64,000 bases of DNA from Pseudoalteromonas sp. H105 (GTDB lineage Bacteria > Pseudomonadota > Gammaproteobacteria > Enterobacterales > Alteromonadaceae): assembly GCF_001469215.1 (NCBI RefSeq), contig NZ_LOFH01000004.1, positions 186,001 to 250,000 on the forward strand, given 5' to 3'. Position 1 is the first letter of the stretch. Each line of letters opens with the position of its first letter. Shown piece after piece: positions 52,646-63,293 of this stretch. The translations under genes and the position numbers were made by a program. The notes beneath the pieces are model-generated. The model worked only from the letters and a program-made list of their open reading frames with translations, was not told where the DNA came from and ran no database searches.

Positions 52646-54733
52646 TTATTGGCATACGCCTAAGTCTTTCCACACAGCCCATGCTGATGAATTATCCGCA
52701 GGGTTAGCACCTTGAGTCCACCACTTCGCACTATAACGGCGGCTATTAAATGCAACCTCTTGGCCTTGATTATAAACCGCTGATGCAGACCAGACAGCCA
52801 GATCACTACAGCCTTCAGGCGGTGTCACGCTGTCACTCACTGTAATGGTTTTTGTTAAGCTATGGTTTAGTCCTTGTGCGTCACTTACCGTCAGCTCAAC
52901 TTTGTAGCTACCAGCGGCTTGATATGTATGTGCTGGGGTTTTAGTGTTTGCAGCATTGCCATCACCAAAGGTCCAATTATACGCAGTCACAGCAACATCA
53001 TCAGTTGAAGCATTAGTAAAATTCACTGCCAAGCCATTTACACTAAAATCAAAATTCGCTTTAGGCGCTTGATTAACTGTACCGCCACCGGTTTTACAGT
53101 CACCTTGGCGAGACCATACATTTGAAAATACTGCTGGACTTGCACCTGTTGACCACCAGGTCGCTTTATATTTGGTCTGATTAAACTCAACCAAATCACC
53201 AATACGGTATGCTTTGCTGGCATTCCATGACGCAACACCATCACATTCGCCGCCAACCACCGACGTTACTTTAACGGTTTGGCTGCGTCGATTTGTTTGA
53301 CCTGCCGTATCAGTCACTTCTAGCGTAACTGAATAGTTGCCATCGGCAGCATAGGTATGAATTGGGTTTTCACTGGTGGCTGAGTTACCATCACCAAAGT
53401 TCCAATAGTAACCACTTATGCCTTTATCATCAGTTGAAGCGTTAGAAAATGTAACTTGTTTATCATTCACCGCCGCGCTAAAACGTGCCACAGGTGCATT
53501 ATCCACACCACTCCCCCCGCCACACTCGGATTGAGCTAAATAGTCATAGGCATCTTTCGCCTTAACAATACCAAAACCATACGAAGTATCACGCCCTGGC
53601 GTGCCTTTATCCTGCGCAGTAGCATTTAATGCATCACGAATTTGTTGATTCGAACATTGTGGAAAATGGCTCCACACCAATGCTGCAACACCTGATACAT
53701 GAGGGGTTGCCATTGACGTACCACTAATACTTTTATATCCGCCATTGTTCCAGGTTGAGTTAGTGCCTACTCCCGGCGCGGCTATTTCTACCTGCGCGTT
53801 ATATTGAGAGAAAGACGCTTTATTACCATTGCGATCAACAGCCGCCACCGATACAACCTCATCATACGATGCTGGGTAACTTAGTGAGCTGTTCGCATCA
53901 TTACCTGCTGCTGCTATGTGCAACATACCTTGGGCATAGCTGCTGGCAAAAGCTTGGCGCTCAGCATTAGATGATTGAGGGCCACCTAAACTCATGCTGG
54001 TTACAGTCGCGCCAGCACTTTGGCATTGACTAATTGCAGCAACAAGATCTGAGCCATATGCCCAACGACCTTGATCATTAAACACTTTAACAATATGCAA
54101 CCCTAATTGACCCGATGAGTTAACCCCTATCACACCTTGGCCATTGCCTCCTAGTGCTGCGATAGTACCGGCAACATGCGTACCATGGCCATTACCATCG
54201 TTATACCAGTTGCCTGTGTTGTTAGCACCATAGCCATCGCTGCCAGTCACACCGGTATTAGGTAAATCAGGATGGTTTAAGGTGTAACCAGTATCCATGA
54301 TACAGACCTTCTGATTCCCTGTAAGGTTGTCAGAAAGCTGTGCTGCTTGCACCATGGTGATTCCATAAGGCGTCGATTCAGCCATTAAATAGCGCTTAGG
54401 ATCCACTTCGATACTCACTACATCGGCACTTTGCTCCAAACGTGATTTTTGCTCAGCGGTTAACACCACGGCCATAGCATTAATTTCTGGTAATGCTTGA
54501 ACAACCTCAACGCTCGCGTTCGTTGCAATGTTATTCATTAAACTGCGTTTCATGTCGTTCACTTGCGTTTGGCTGCGCGCAAATGTTGTGTGTACTGCTG
54601 TTGTATGTTCTGACAAATGAACAATGAATCGCTCTGACTCAATTTGTTCAGCCATTGCTGCTGGGACTGTAGATAGTAAAACCGCACTCGCTAAAGCTGA
54701 GATTTTAAAGGTAGGTAGTTTAGACACGCTCAT
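52646..54733 (-). CDS. Secreted subtilisin-like serine protease with two PKD and two chitin-binding domains
   Basis: A 695-residue protein with a signal peptide (1-28, AMA), an I9 inhibitor propeptide (about 30-115), and an S8 catalytic domain (about 122-400) with triad D147 (IMDTGY), H183 (NGHGTHVAG) and S340 (GTSMATPH). Then come PKD (412-490), carbohydrate-binding module 5/12 (496-547, with WNASKAYRIGDLVEFN and KATWWSTG), a second PKD (555-635) and a second module (641-695). The ordered doubling suggests one unit was duplicated. The modules probably hold the enzyme on chitin or particle surfaces while it digests protein. Monocistronic, ending at a terminator. Confidence 0.95.
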   Translation of the reverse strand: MSVSKLPTFKISALASAVLLSTVPAAMAEQIESERFIVHLSEHTTAVHTTFARSQTQVNDMKRSLMNNIATNASVEVVQALPEINAMAVVLTAEQKSRLEQSADVVSIEVDPKRYLMAESTPYGITMVQAAQLSDNLTGNQKVCIMDTGYTLNHPDLPNTGVTGSDGYGANNTGNWYNDGNGHGTHVAGTIAALGGNGQGVIGVNSSGQLGLHIVKVFNDQGRWAYGSDLVAAISQCQSAGATVTSMSLGGPQSSNAERQAFASSYAQGMLHIAAAGNDANSSLSYPASYDEVVSVAAVDRNGNKASFSQYNAQVEIAAPGVGTNSTWNNGGYKSISGTSMATPHVSGVAALVWSHFPQCSNQQIRDALNATAQDKGTPGRDTSYGFGIVKAKDAYDYLAQSECGGGSGVDNAPVARFSAAVNDKQVTFSNASTDDKGISGYYWNFGDGNSATSENPIHTYAADGNYSVTLEVTDTAGQTNRRSQTVKVTSVVGGECDGVASWNASKAYRIGDLVEFNQTKYKATWWSTGASPAVFSNVWSRQGDCKTGGGTVNQAPKANFDFSVNGLAVNFTNASTDDVAVTAYNWTFGDGNAANTKTPAHTYQAAGSYKVELTVSDAQGLNHSLTKTITVSDSVTPPEGCSDLAVWSASAVYNQGQEVAFNSRRYSAKWWTQGANPADNSSAWAVWKDLGVCQ

Positions 54734-55439
54734 TTTAAATTCCTTGGATGTTAAATTTAATAGCTGTAAATTAACATTTAATTTACAACCCTTTTATAGA
54801 AACACGCAAAGACAACGCTGTCAATCCATTAATCGGGAAGTGTTTTATGAGCAAAAAGCAATTATCATGCAGTAAAAACAATCAGTTGATTTTTATCTTT
54901 TATATTTCAGTGAGTTAAATTAGAAAGTTAAACCATCGCAAAAATGTAAATTTAAGGTTAAAAATAAAGCGTCATTTAAAAATAAGGCCATGCCAAAAAT
55001 GCTGATTTAGACTCAACACGGTATGAGTGAATTTTATACAATATAAAAAACAATAATAAATAGTTATTTTCAGAAACTTAAAAAATCGAATAAGATTAAT
55101 TGCAGTAGTCTGTTTGGTATTAAGGCAAGGCAGCGCATACGCGGTGTGGTTATTCCGTAAATAGGCGATAACACAGCATCAATGCCAAACAGGCGCTGCA
55201 CTAATAAACTAAGCTTAGCGAACATTTATCCCAGTTGAAGGAGATCACAGACGATAAGCTTGAATCAAAGAGAGTTACTCGAACCAAGTTTAAACGGCTC
55301 TTACGCAAAATACATAGAGAATACGCAAGGTATTAATATGATTGAAAACAAAATAAAAGCCACACAATAACACCTAATTTATTCCCTCTTTCTGAGCGGC
55401 TATGGCATTGTTTTTATTTATATGAGCTAACAAAAGCAA
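54734..55439. other. Gene-free stretch of 706 bases
   Basis: AT-rich DNA between the protease and DUF1289 genes. It holds the protease promoter region at its left and the palindromic element at 55110-55192. No convincing coding frame or RNA gene is visible in the rest. Confidence 0.55.
55110..55192. repeat. Palindromic intergenic element, copy B
   Basis: The ends CTGTTTGGTATT (55110-55121) and AATGCCAAACAG (55181-55192) are inverted repeats matching at 11 of 12. GCAGCGC-type sequences lie inside and just past them. The stretch matches copy A at 31388-31480 along most of its length. The outermost base differs between copies but still pairs within each (C/G here, A/T in copy A). Confidence 0.65.
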
Positions 55440-55655
55440 CTAGCCATAACTCCCTTTCTTTCGCTGTATTTTTCGCACTCTACACTCAGTGATTATGCGC
55501 TCCTTTTGTGCTGTGCTTAAACTTCGCCAACCGAGTATTTCTTCGAGCGTTCTAAAGCAGCCTATACACGTATCATTATCGTCAAGACAACAACGTCTAA
55601 TACAGGGGTTATTTGGCTCACTTAAGTTTATATTTCCCATATTAAGGCTTTGCAT
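55440..55655 (-). CDS. DUF1289 small cysteine-rich protein
   Basis: A 71-residue protein with the DUF1289 pattern: NPCIRRCCLDDNDTCIGCFRTLEEILGW, giving Cys-x3-Cys ... Cys-x2-Cys for probable metal binding. The family occurs widely in proteobacteria with no settled role. The start may be the first ATG (55655) or that at codon 6. It is alone on its strand; the region to yaaA holds one possible tiny frame and a terminator. Confidence 0.85.
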   Translation of the reverse strand: MQSLNMGNINLSEPNNPCIRRCCLDDNDTCIGCFRTLEEILGWRSLSTAQKERIITECRVRKIQRKKGSYG

Positions 55656-55742
55656 GATAAGAAACTTACTTTAACTGTAGGTAGCTTTTAACAACTTGCC
55701 ACCTAAAATAGCCATTGCGTTTTGTGGGACCGAACTTAAAAA

Positions 55743-55859
55743 TCAGTAGGTCAATAAGGTAACCGTGCTGTTATAGATAATGGCGATGAGCATAGCCACT
55801 ATAACATTAGAAACATGACTGATTACAATATCAATCCAGCCATGGAGTTTTCGATTCAT
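55743..55859 (-). CDS. Possible small membrane protein of 38 residues
   Basis: The frame starts ATG at 55859 and reads MNRKLHGWIDIVISH, then VSNVIVAMLIAIIYNS, giving one strongly hydrophobic helix after a basic start. There is only a weak GGG upstream. It lies in the 322-base gap between the DUF1289 gene and yaaA. It could be a real small membrane protein, or chance, or the relic of a longer gene. Confidence 0.25.
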   Translation of the reverse strand: MNRKLHGWIDIVISHVSNVIVAMLIAIIYNSTVTLLTY

Positions 55860-55933
55860 TTATTGAAATGCCAGTCCCTTAAATGCCCTTTAAATATACT
55901 CACAGCATTTGCAAATTTAACGCTAAAAATAAA

Positions 55934-55955
55934 AAGCCACGCAATTGCGTGGCTT
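55934..55955 (-). terminator. Rho-independent terminator of yaaA
   Basis: AAGCCACGCAA pairs perfectly with TTGCGTGGCTT, followed on the minus strand by a T-rich run. It lies 23 bases past the yaaA stop. Confidence 0.88.
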
Positions 55956-55977
55956 AACACTTAAAAACAGCTTAACG

Positions 55978-56757
55978 CTAGTTTTGCTCATCACGTAAAA
56001 AAACAGGCTCAAGTTCTTTTTGTGTCGCGTCTTCACTAAAGTAATAGCCATCAACAGTAAACGCTTTAAGCTGGCTTAGTTGTGTTACGTTATTTTCGAT
56101 AATATAACGCGCCATCAAGCCCCTGGCTTTTTTAGCGTAAAAGCTAATTATTTTATATTGGCCATTTTTACAGTCTTTAAAATGTGGCGTAATAATTTGC
56201 GCATTAAGCGCTTTTTTATCTACCGCTTTAAAGTATTCATTTGAAGCTAAATTAACAAGGTATTGCGCGTCTTGTGCTTTTAATACATCGTTTAACTTAT
56301 TTGCAATAATGCTGCCCCAAAACTCATACAAATTTTTACCGCGAGAATTTTCAAGCTTAGTGCCCATTTCAAGCCGATATGCTTGCATTAAATCAAGCGG
56401 CTTCAATAAGCCATATAACCCAGATAAAATACGTAAGTGATTTTGTGCGTAATCAAGCTCGCTGGCAGTTAGAGTGCCAGCGTCTAAACCGCCGTATACA
56501 TCGCCGTTGAAAGCCAGCACAGCTTGTTTGGCGTTATCGGTGGTGAATGGTTGCGACCACTCGCTAAAACGCGCTGCGTTTAGTCCTGAGAGCTTATCGC
56601 TAATTTTCATTAAACTGCCAATTTGTGCCGGTGTTAGTTCACGACATACTTTCATAAGCTCCTCGCTGTGCTCGAGTAATTCAGGCTGAGTGAACTTATC
56701 GGTTGCCGGTGGCGTGTCGTAATCAAGATTTTTTGCAGGTGAAATAACAGTGATCAT
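55978..56757 (-). CDS. yaaA: Peroxide stress protein YaaA
   Basis: A 259-residue protein, close to E. coli YaaA (258). The family pattern is clear: [51 protein letters not shown], and [15 protein letters not shown] near the end. In E. coli it lowers free iron during peroxide stress and binds DNA. It is monocistronic and lies beside tal, as in E. coli, though divergent here. Confidence 0.93.
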   Translation of the reverse strand: MITVISPAKNLDYDTPPATDKFTQPELLEHSEELMKVCRELTPAQIGSLMKISDKLSGLNAARFSEWSQPFTTDNAKQAVLAFNGDVYGGLDAGTLTASELDYAQNHLRILSGLYGLLKPLDLMQAYRLEMGTKLENSRGKNLYEFWGSIIANKLNDVLKAQDAQYLVNLASNEYFKAVDKKALNAQIITPHFKDCKNGQYKIISFYAKKARGLMARYIIENNVTQLSQLKAFTVDGYYFSEDATQKELEPVFLRDEQN

Positions 56758-56979
56758 AGTTAGCTATTGACTTGTAAATTATTTAATGTCAATTTCAACA
56801 TTAAATGAAACGAAAAGCACGTTTTGTTTAAATAAATCCTCCCTTAAAAACTCATACGCCACCGTTTTTTTATTGATAAGGACATAAGACCTATCAAGCA
56901 TTGTCACACTGTTGCAGTATGAACTCAGTATATTAAGGGTGTAGATTTTCTTTTAACTTGCTTGGAATGAGGAAAGCAA

Positions 56980-57930
56980 ATGACTTCAGCTCTACAAAGG
57001 CTAAAACAACATTCATCTATCGTAGCCGACACTGGCGATATTGAAGCGATCAAAAAGCATCAACCAGAAGATGCGACCACTAATCCATCGCTTTTACTAA
57101 AAGCGAGCGAGATTGAAGCTTATAAGCCTTATTTAGATAAAGCTTGGAGCTACGCTAAAGAAACCGAGCAAGATCCTGCTAAGCAACTTGAATTAGCATG
57201 CGACTACTTTGCCGTATTACTTGGTAAAGAAATCAGTGAAATTGTACCTGGTTATATCTCTACTGAAGTGGATGCGCGCCTTTCGTTTGACACACAAGCA
57301 ACGATCAATAAAGCACACACTTTACTTAGCTTGTATGAAAAAGAAGGCGTCAGTAAAGATAAGATCTTAATCAAAGTTGCCTCTACATGGGAAGGCATTA
57401 AAGCGGCTGAACAGTTAGAAAAAGAAGGCACTAAGTGTAACCTTACTTTATTGTTTAGCGATGCCCAAGCACGTGCATGTGCTGATGCAAATGTATTTTT
57501 AATCTCGCCTTTTGTTGGCCGTATTTTAGATTGGCACGTTGCTAATGGTATGGAAAAGCCAACAGACCCGCTACAAGATCCAGGTGTGCAATCTGTGCGT
57601 AGCATTTTTGAATTTTACAAACGCCATGACTACAAAACCGTGGTAATGGGTGCAAGCTTCCGTAACACCGGCGAAATTATTGCCTTAACTGGGTGTGACA
57701 AGCTAACTATTAGCCCTAACCTTTTAGAAGATTTAGGCAACCTTGAAGGCGCCCAAGAATACTTGCTTGAAAGTGATATCCCTAAAGAGCCAAAACCAGC
57801 GCCACTGACAGAAACGCAATTCCGTTGGTTACATAACCAAGATGCAATGGCGACTGAAAAGCTAGCTGAAGGTATCCGCTCATTTGCTGATGCTCAAGAA
57901 CAGTTAGAAGCACGTTTTAAAGCAATGTAA
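56980..57930 (+). CDS. tal: Transaldolase
   Basis: A 316-residue pentose-phosphate pathway enzyme that moves a dihydroxyacetone unit from sedoheptulose-7-P to glyceraldehyde-3-P. The Schiff-base lysine is K132 ([13 protein letters not shown]), the same number as in E. coli Tal[13 protein letters not shown] and [11 protein letters not shown] are intact. GAGGAAA precedes the ATG. It is monocistronic and ends at a terminator. Confidence 0.97.
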   Translation: MTSALQRLKQHSSIVADTGDIEAIKKHQPEDATTNPSLLLKASEIEAYKPYLDKAWSYAKETEQDPAKQLELACDYFAVLLGKEISEIVPGYISTEVDARLSFDTQATINKAHTLLSLYEKEGVSKDKILIKVASTWEGIKAAEQLEKEGTKCNLTLLFSDAQARACADANVFLISPFVGRILDWHVANGMEKPTDPLQDPGVQSVRSIFEFYKRHDYKTVVMGASFRNTGEIIALTGCDKLTISPNLLEDLGNLEGAQEYLLESDIPKEPKPAPLTETQFRWLHNQDAMATEKLAEGIRSFADAQEQLEARFKAM

Positions 57931-57965
57931 TTAAATAATAACGTAAGTAAATAAACACTTACTTT

Positions 57966-57992
57966 AAAAACGCCACTTCTGTGGCGTTTTTT
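57966..57992 (+). terminator. Rho-independent terminator of tal
   Basis: AAAAACGCCAC pairs with GTGGCGTTTTT around TTCT, followed by T. It lies 36 bases after the tal stop. Confidence 0.92.
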
Positions 57993-58120
57993 ATGTTTAA
58001 AATTATATTTATTAATATAGCTATCACATCACTGTAACATTAATGTCACTTTTTTATTCTATTTTAGTTTGGCCTGTGGTATAGGTATTTCCGAGGTTCA
58101 AAATTCAATAGGAGAAGTTC

Positions 58121-58309
58121 ATGGATAGCCTAGATGATATTTTAGAAATATTAGAAGGTCCTAGCACAACAAAAAAGGCCTCTCAAAAAAATAAAAAGAG
58201 AAAATGGCGCGAAATCGAAGCATTAAAAGATAAGCAACGTTTGCGTAAAGAACTACAGGAGTTAGACTATTTCGCTGATAATGTGGCGATTGATGAGTTA
58301 GATTTTTAA
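58121..58309 (+). CDS. DUF3545 small protein
   Basis: A 62-residue charged protein: an acidic start (MDSLDDILEILE), then a very basic helix (KNKKRKWREIEALKDKQRLR), then an acidic end. The KRKWREIEA and RLRKEL segments are the mark of the DUF3545 family of Alteromonadales and Vibrionales; function unknown. GGAGAA lies eight bases before the ATG, a good site that supports the call. Monocistronic, with a bidirectional terminator after it. Confidence 0.85.
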   Translation: MDSLDDILEILEGPSTTKKASQKNKKRKWREIEALKDKQRLRKELQELDYFADNVAIDELDF

Positions 58310-58312
58310 CTT

Positions 58313-58351
58313 AAAAAAAGGCCGCATGCTTCACAGCTAACGGCCTTTTTT
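58313..58351. terminator. Bidirectional terminator between DUF3545 gene and ung
   Basis: AAAAAAAGGCCG pairs with CGGCCTTTTTT around a 16-base loop. It ends both the small gene and the cob-ung operon. Confidence 0.88.
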
Positions 58352-58356
58352 AATTC

Positions 58357-59019
58357 TTACACTTGCCAGTTTATTGCAACTTTGCCTTGCTGCTCTAATA
58401 ACTGATTCGTTTTTGAAAAATGCCGGCATCCAAAAAAACCACGGTGTGCCGAAAGCGGTGAAGGGTGCGGACCATTGAGTATAAAATGGCGGGCTGTATC
58501 GATGCCTTTGCCTTTCTTCTTCGCATGTGCGCCCCATAAAATAAACACCACACCTTGCGTGTTGTTATTGATATGAGCAATCACATTATCAGTAAATTGC
58601 TCCCACCCTAAATGCTTATGTGAATGTGCTTGCCCTTGCTCTACTGTCAATACCGTATTTAGTAAGAATACGCCTTGTTCTGCCCAACGTTGAAGATACC
58701 CGTGTTTTGGTATTTCGAAGGTAGGAATGTCAGTGGCGAGCTCTTTATATATATTTTTCAATGACGGGGGCAGTTTAGTTACCTCAGGCAACACAGAAAA
58801 ACATAAGCCATGGGCTTGACCTTCGCCGTGGTATGGGTCTTGACCTAAAATAACAACTTTAATATCACTCAATTTCGTTGCCTCAAAAGCACTAAAAACC
58901 TGATACTCTGGCGGGTAAACGGGTACTTCTGCGTGGCGTTTTTGAGCTATATAATCAAGCGTTTCTTGCATATATGGCTTTGCGAATTCGTTATTTAAAA
59001 AGGGTTGCCACTGACTCAT
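58357..59019 (-). CDS. ung: Uracil-DNA glycosylase
   Basis: A 220-residue base-excision repair enzyme that removes uracil from DNA. The catalytic loop [14 protein letters not shown] carries Asp61, and the late [11 protein letters not shown] motif carries the second catalytic His. The length fits family A UDG (about 229 in E. coli). Its ATG overlaps the stop of btuF (ATGA), so it is the last gene of the cobalamin operon by translation coupling, an unusual place for ung. Confidence 0.97.
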   Translation of the reverse strand: MSQWQPFLNNEFAKPYMQETLDYIAQKRHAEVPVYPPEYQVFSAFEATKLSDIKVVILGQDPYHGEGQAHGLCFSVLPEVTKLPPSLKNIYKELATDIPTFEIPKHGYLQRWAEQGVFLLNTVLTVEQGQAHSHKHLGWEQFTDNVIAHINNNTQGVVFILWGAHAKKKGKGIDTARHFILNGPHPSPLSAHRGFFGCRHFSKTNQLLEQQGKVAINWQV

Positions 59020-59873
59020 TTTGCCTCCTGAATTACAGCTCTGGATTGATCAATTTTGTGACACATATCGTCAAGTCCATCAAGCATACGCGTTGTAAAA
59101 CGATGCAGTAAATCAGCATCGACACGAATAAACTGATTGTGCTTTACAGCAGGTACCTCTGGCCATTCATGCCATGCGATCACGGGTTGTTTTGTGTTTG
59201 ATTTTTCCTCAGGAAGAATAATCACCTCAGGCTTAGCAACAATAACATTTTCAATACTGATTAGGGGGTAGTCTGTTCGACTATTGGCAAACACATTACT
59301 GCCTTGGCAAATTTCAATAAGTTGATTTATCCATGTATTTTTACTGACTGTCATCATCGGCTCCGGCCACAGCTGATAAAATACAGCCACATTTGCTTTG
59401 CCCTGTTGCTTAGCTTTAATCAGTGCAAGTTGCTGCTGAAATTTATTCGCAGCACGTTTTGCGGCGTCTTCTCGTCCCGTTAACCTACCTAAGCGAAGTA
59501 GCTCTTGTGGTACTTTCTCAACGTCATTAGCTTCACTGTATGAGACTTCTATACCCATACGCTCTATTAAGGCTAAATCCTCAACTTTACTGCCTGTTTT
59601 CCATGCAAGTACTAAGTCAGGTTTAAGTGCTAAAAGCTTTTCAATTTGAATACCTTGATGCCCCCCTAAACGGGGGATACTATTCGCTGCATCAGGAAAA
59701 TCAGCATACTCGACGGTTCCCACAATCTGATCGCCAGCACCAATAGCGAACAAGTTCTCAACAATATGTGGAGCCAGCGCAACAATCCTAAGCGGTGTTT
59801 TATTCACCTCTGCCTGCGCACTTGCACAACTAAGGGCAATAAAAATGAACAGAAAAAGTCGACACATCAACAT
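59016..59873 (-). CDS. btuF: Cobalamin-binding periplasmic protein BtuF-like
   Basis: A 285-residue exported protein with a signal peptide (1-21, AQA). The body fits the periplasmic-binding helical-backbone class for B12: [40 protein letters not shown] and [16 protein letters not shown]. It would deliver cobamides to a BtuCD transporter not in this window. Its ATG overlaps the cobO stop (TAATG). A second ATG at 59867 is possible. Context in a B12 operon supports the ligand. Confidence 0.9.
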   Translation of the reverse strand: MLMCRLFLFIFIALSCASAQAEVNKTPLRIVALAPHIVENLFAIGAGDQIVGTVEYADFPDAANSIPRLGGHQGIQIEKLLALKPDLVLAWKTGSKVEDLALIERMGIEVSYSEANDVEKVPQELLRLGRLTGREDAAKRAANKFQQQLALIKAKQQGKANVAVFYQLWPEPMMTVSKNTWINQLIEICQGSNVFANSRTDYPLISIENVIVAKPEVIILPEEKSNTKQPVIAWHEWPEVPAVKHNQFIRVDADLLHRFTTRMLDGLDDMCHKIDQSRAVIQEAK

Positions 59874-60472
59874 TAGTAGTCAAAACCTATCTGCGCTTTA
59901 ACCCCTGCATCAAAAGCGTGTTTGACGTTACGAACCTCGCTTACCGTGTCAGCAAGATCGGTTAACTTACGGTGTGCGCCTCGACCTGTTACAATCACCG
60001 ATTGCATCGCAGGGCGATTTGAAATCACTTCCAGCGCTTCTTCTAGGTCAATATAACCATAAGTAATCATGTAAGTTATTTCATCAAGTAATACGAGGTT
60101 AATTGATTCATCACATAACATGCGCTTCGCTTCTTGCCATGTCGCTTGCGCAGCGGCAGTATCTGATTCTTTATTTTGTGTTTCCCATGTGAAACCGGTG
60201 TTCATAATGGCAAACTCAACACCCGCCCCTTGTAATAAGTTACGTTCACCACAGGGCCATGTGCCCTTTATAAATTGGCAAACAGCGGCTTTCATACCAT
60301 GGCCAACACAGCGTGTCACGGTGCCAAAACCCGAGGTTGATTTCCCCTTACCGTTACCGGTTATTACCTGAAATATCCCTTTTTCAATTTGCGCTGCGGC
60401 TATTCGCTCATCGACTTTGTCTTTTACCTTTTGTTGACGTTGTTGATGCTTTTCATTATTTGTATCGCTCAT
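59873..60472 (-). CDS. cobO: Cob(I)yrinic acid a,c-diamide adenosyltransferase
   Basis: A 199-residue enzyme of the CobO/BtuR/CobA type that adds the 5'-deoxyadenosyl group from ATP to Co(I) corrinoids. The P-loop GNGKGKST is at residues 39-46, followed by GFGTVTRCVGHGMK; VLLDEITYMITYGYI and VIVTGRGAHRKLTDLAD are further marks. The length matches E. coli BtuR (196). It lies nine bases after cobQ and is coupled to btuF. Confidence 0.95.
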   Translation of the reverse strand: MSDTNNEKHQQRQQKVKDKVDERIAAAQIEKGIFQVITGNGKGKSTSGFGTVTRCVGHGMKAAVCQFIKGTWPCGERNLLQGAGVEFAIMNTGFTWETQNKESDTAAAQATWQEAKRMLCDESINLVLLDEITYMITYGYIDLEEALEVISNRPAMQSVIVTGRGAHRKLTDLADTVSEVRNVKHAFDAGVKAQIGFDY

Positions 60473-60481
60473 GTATTGGTC

Positions 60482-61957
60482 CTACCCGTTTTGGTAAATT
60501 TGTTTAATTTTTGCAATATCTAAATGCTGCCTACATGTATCAGCCAGACGCGTTAATTGCTGCTCCCGATGTATATCAATATCAATATGTTGCTCAATAC
60601 CACTACTCGGCATCACCCATTCAATAATTAATTGACTGGCCTCAGGGGTATCAAACAAGCCATGTAAGTAAGTACCTGCCACCTTATTATCATCTGATAT
60701 AAAGCCATCATGGATAAGGTTTAGTGGATGCTGTGTAAATGTTAAAAAGGGGCTATTTAATGCAGCGCCGCGGCTATGGCCAGTATGAATTTCATAGCCT
60801 GTGACCTGCGCAGAAGCGCCGTTTAAATTAACCATTCCCGAGGCCTGAGTTAGCACTTTTTCTTCACCAAGTTCCGTACTAAAGTCAGCAAGCATTAAAC
60901 CTTGGCACTGTTGTGTACTTGATTCGACCCCTGTTGGATCAAAAATATTGGCGCCTAACATCTGTAAACCACCACATATACCTAATACCTTGCCACCATA
61001 TCGCACGTGACGCTTAATCTGTTCATCCCAGCCTTCATTTTTTAAAAAAATTAAGTCACTGATCACGTTTTTACTGCCTGGGATAATAATCAGATCAACT
61101 GATGGGATCGCGTATGTATGACAGACGTAACTAATATCAATTTCCGGATTTAACCTCAGCGCATCAAAATCGGTATGATTGCTAATATGCGGTAGCAGCA
61201 ATACGGCTACCCTCACTTTCACTTGCCCGGTTTGATTGTCTATGGCGACAGCGTCTTCAGCATCCAGCGCTAAATCATGTAAAAAAGGCAACACACCCAG
61301 AACGGGTTTTTTGGTGTAATCCTCAAGCCAATCGAGGCCCCCCTGCAATAAACTAATGTCACCTCTAAAGCGGTTTATCACAAAGCCTTTTACACGCGCT
61401 TGTTCTGATTCACTTAATAACGCTAATGTACCCACAATATGCGCAAATACACCGCCTTTATCTATATCTGCAATGATAATGACGGGGCAATCTACCGCTT
61501 CAGCGTATCCCATATTCGCAATATCACCCGCTCGTAAATTTATTTCGGCCGGGCTTCCCGCCCCTTCAACAACGAGCAATTCAAACTCTTCACTTAAACG
61601 TCGCTGTGAGGTAAGTACGGCATCCATCGCGACTGCCTTATAATCGTGGTATGCGCCTGCTTCCATGTTGCTAATTGCTTTGCCATGAATGATCACTTGG
61701 GCACCAGTATCACTATTGGGTTTGAGTAATACGGGATTAAAATCAATTCTTGGCGTCACCTTAGCCGCTATGGCCTGTAACGCTTGAGCTCGTCCTATCT
61801 CGCCGCCATCGTCGGTTACTGCGCTATTAAGTGCCATGTTTTGTGGTTTAAAAGGTGCGACTTTAATACCCTGATCTACAAACACTCGGCATAATGCCGC
61901 TACTAGCGTACTTTTACCCGCATCGGACGTCGTACCTTGGATCATAATCGTTTTCAT
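60482..61957 (-). CDS. cobQ: Cobyric acid synthase
   Basis: A 491-residue glutamine-dependent amidase (CobQ/CbiP) that amidates four side chains of adenosylcobyrinic acid diamide. The N-terminal ATP-binding domain has [10 protein letters not shown] at 8-17 and [14 protein letters not shown]. The C-terminal glutamine amidotransferase domain has the Cys of [10 protein letters not shown] and a late His in GTYLHGLFD. It overlaps cobU by four bases (ATGA). Confidence 0.96.
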   Translation of the reverse strand: MKTIMIQGTTSDAGKSTLVAALCRVFVDQGIKVAPFKPQNMALNSAVTDDGGEIGRAQALQAIAAKVTPRIDFNPVLLKPNSDTGAQVIIHGKAISNMEAGAYHDYKAVAMDAVLTSQRRLSEEFELLVVEGAGSPAEINLRAGDIANMGYAEAVDCPVIIIADIDKGGVFAHIVGTLALLSESEQARVKGFVINRFRGDISLLQGGLDWLEDYTKKPVLGVLPFLHDLALDAEDAVAIDNQTGQVKVRVAVLLLPHISNHTDFDALRLNPEIDISYVCHTYAIPSVDLIIIPGSKNVISDLIFLKNEGWDEQIKRHVRYGGKVLGICGGLQMLGANIFDPTGVESSTQQCQGLMLADFSTELGEEKVLTQASGMVNLNGASAQVTGYEIHTGHSRGAALNSPFLTFTQHPLNLIHDGFISDDNKVAGTYLHGLFDTPEASQLIIEWVMPSSGIEQHIDIDIHREQQLTRLADTCRQHLDIAKIKQIYQNG

Positions 61958-62484
61958 GGATAACTACTTTTTAATGTTAGCGGTAAACCCGCCATAATAA
62001 ATTCAACGCGTTCAACTTGAGCTGCAATGGCTTGATGCAGCCAACCAGACTCATCAACGAACTCCCGACTTAATTGGCCCAGCGGTACAATACCGTGGCC
62101 TACTTCATTACTAACAAAAATAACCTGCCCAGGGAGCGTATTAAGTGTAGCCAGTAGCGCACTTTTTTGTTGTTGCCAGCAATTTTTCGACGCCGCACAT
62201 AAACAGTTACTCAGCCAAAGTGTAAGGCAGTCAACTAAAATACAGTTATCCGCTTTACTGTGTACTATGAGTGCATCAGCAAGCGCTATGGGTTGCTCTA
62301 CCAACTGCCAGTGCGCGGGACGTTCTGACTGATGGCGGCGAATACGTATTTGCATTTCATCATCATGGCCTTGCGCCGTGGCAAGGTAAATGACAGGCTT
62401 AAGACTTTGAGCGGCTAGCTGCTCTGCAAAGCGACTTTTTCCACTGCGGGCGCCACCGAGTATTAAGGTTTGATTAGGGTTCAT
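61954..62484 (-). CDS. cobU: Adenosylcobinamide kinase / guanylyltransferase
   Basis: A 176-residue bifunctional enzyme that phosphorylates adenosylcobinamide and transfers GMP to it. The P-loop GGARSGKS is at residues 10-17, and the guanylylated His region is [32 protein letters not shown] is a family hallmark. The length matches E. coli CobU (181). It overlaps both neighbours by four bases (ATGA), so translation is coupled. Confidence 0.96.
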   Translation of the reverse strand: MNPNQTLILGGARSGKSRFAEQLAAQSLKPVIYLATAQGHDDEMQIRIRRHQSERPAHWQLVEQPIALADALIVHSKADNCILVDCLTLWLSNCLCAASKNCWQQQKSALLATLNTLPGQVIFVSNEVGHGIVPLGQLSREFVDESGWLHQAIAAQVERVEFIMAGLPLTLKSSYP

Positions 62485-63290
62485 ACTGCTGCACTCGATA
62501 CAATAGCGGCTAACGTTAAATATATGCTTAACTCACTTGCTTGCTGCGCAGCCCCTAAACAATCGCCCGTATAACCGCCGAGTTGCGATTTAAACCACTG
62601 CATTACCACCACCCGCACCAGTACTAAAATAACGATGATAAGCAATGCGCTTTGCCACGAAATGACTGCTAAGAAAAGCGCCACAGCTAGTAACATCATG
62701 CCACTGAATAACAAGACAAATAAGCTTACTTTAGATAAGTGCATGGCCAATGGCTTTACTTTAGACGTTGCATCTTCGCTGACATAATCCATATTAATAA
62801 TAAGACTCGTCGCAACAACGCGACTTAAACATTGACCGGCGATGATGGCAAATAAGATTATATTGAGCTGTTCACTCAACAAAATTAAGCTTTGGTATTT
62901 CATCATCAATATTATGATTAATGCAGCTGCGCCGTACGTACCCAAACGGCTATCTTTCATGATGGTGAGTTTCTGCGATACTTGCCAGCCACCGCCAAAA
63001 CCATCCCATACATCAGCCCATCCATCTTCATGAAAGGCCCCTGTCATTAATATACTCAGAGCCATCGTTAACAACACGCATAATGAAGCAGGAAAAACAA
63101 ACTGCAGGCAATAAAACAGCGTGGCAAGGATGACACCTAACCCTACACCAACGAGCGCAAAATAACGGCTTGCTTGATTTAAGAGTGTATCAGTCACATC
63201 AAAGCGAATAACGACCGGAATACGCGTTAAAAAGCTTACGGCTAGTAAAAAAAGCTGCCATTGGGTAATAAATGAATGAGATTTAGGCAT
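62481..63290 (-). CDS. cobS: Adenosylcobinamide-GDP ribazoletransferase
   Basis: A 269-residue inner-membrane enzyme that joins adenosylcobinamide-GDP to alpha-ribazole, the last assembly step of B12. About six to seven helices are visible. The FHEDGWADVWDGFGGG motif with acidic metal ligands and MKDSRLGTYGAAAL are the family marks. The gene starts three bases after the end of cobT. Confidence 0.95.
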   Translation of the reverse strand: MPKSHSFITQWQLFLLAVSFLTRIPVVIRFDVTDTLLNQASRYFALVGVGLGVILATLFYCLQFVFPASLCVLLTMALSILMTGAFHEDGWADVWDGFGGGWQVSQKLTIMKDSRLGTYGAAALIIILMMKYQSLILLSEQLNIILFAIIAGQCLSRVVATSLIINMDYVSEDATSKVKPLAMHLSKVSLFVLLFSGMMLLAVALFLAVISWQSALLIIVILVLVRVVVMQWFKSQLGGYTGDCLGAAQQASELSIYLTLAAIVSSAAV

Positions 63291-63293
63291 TAA

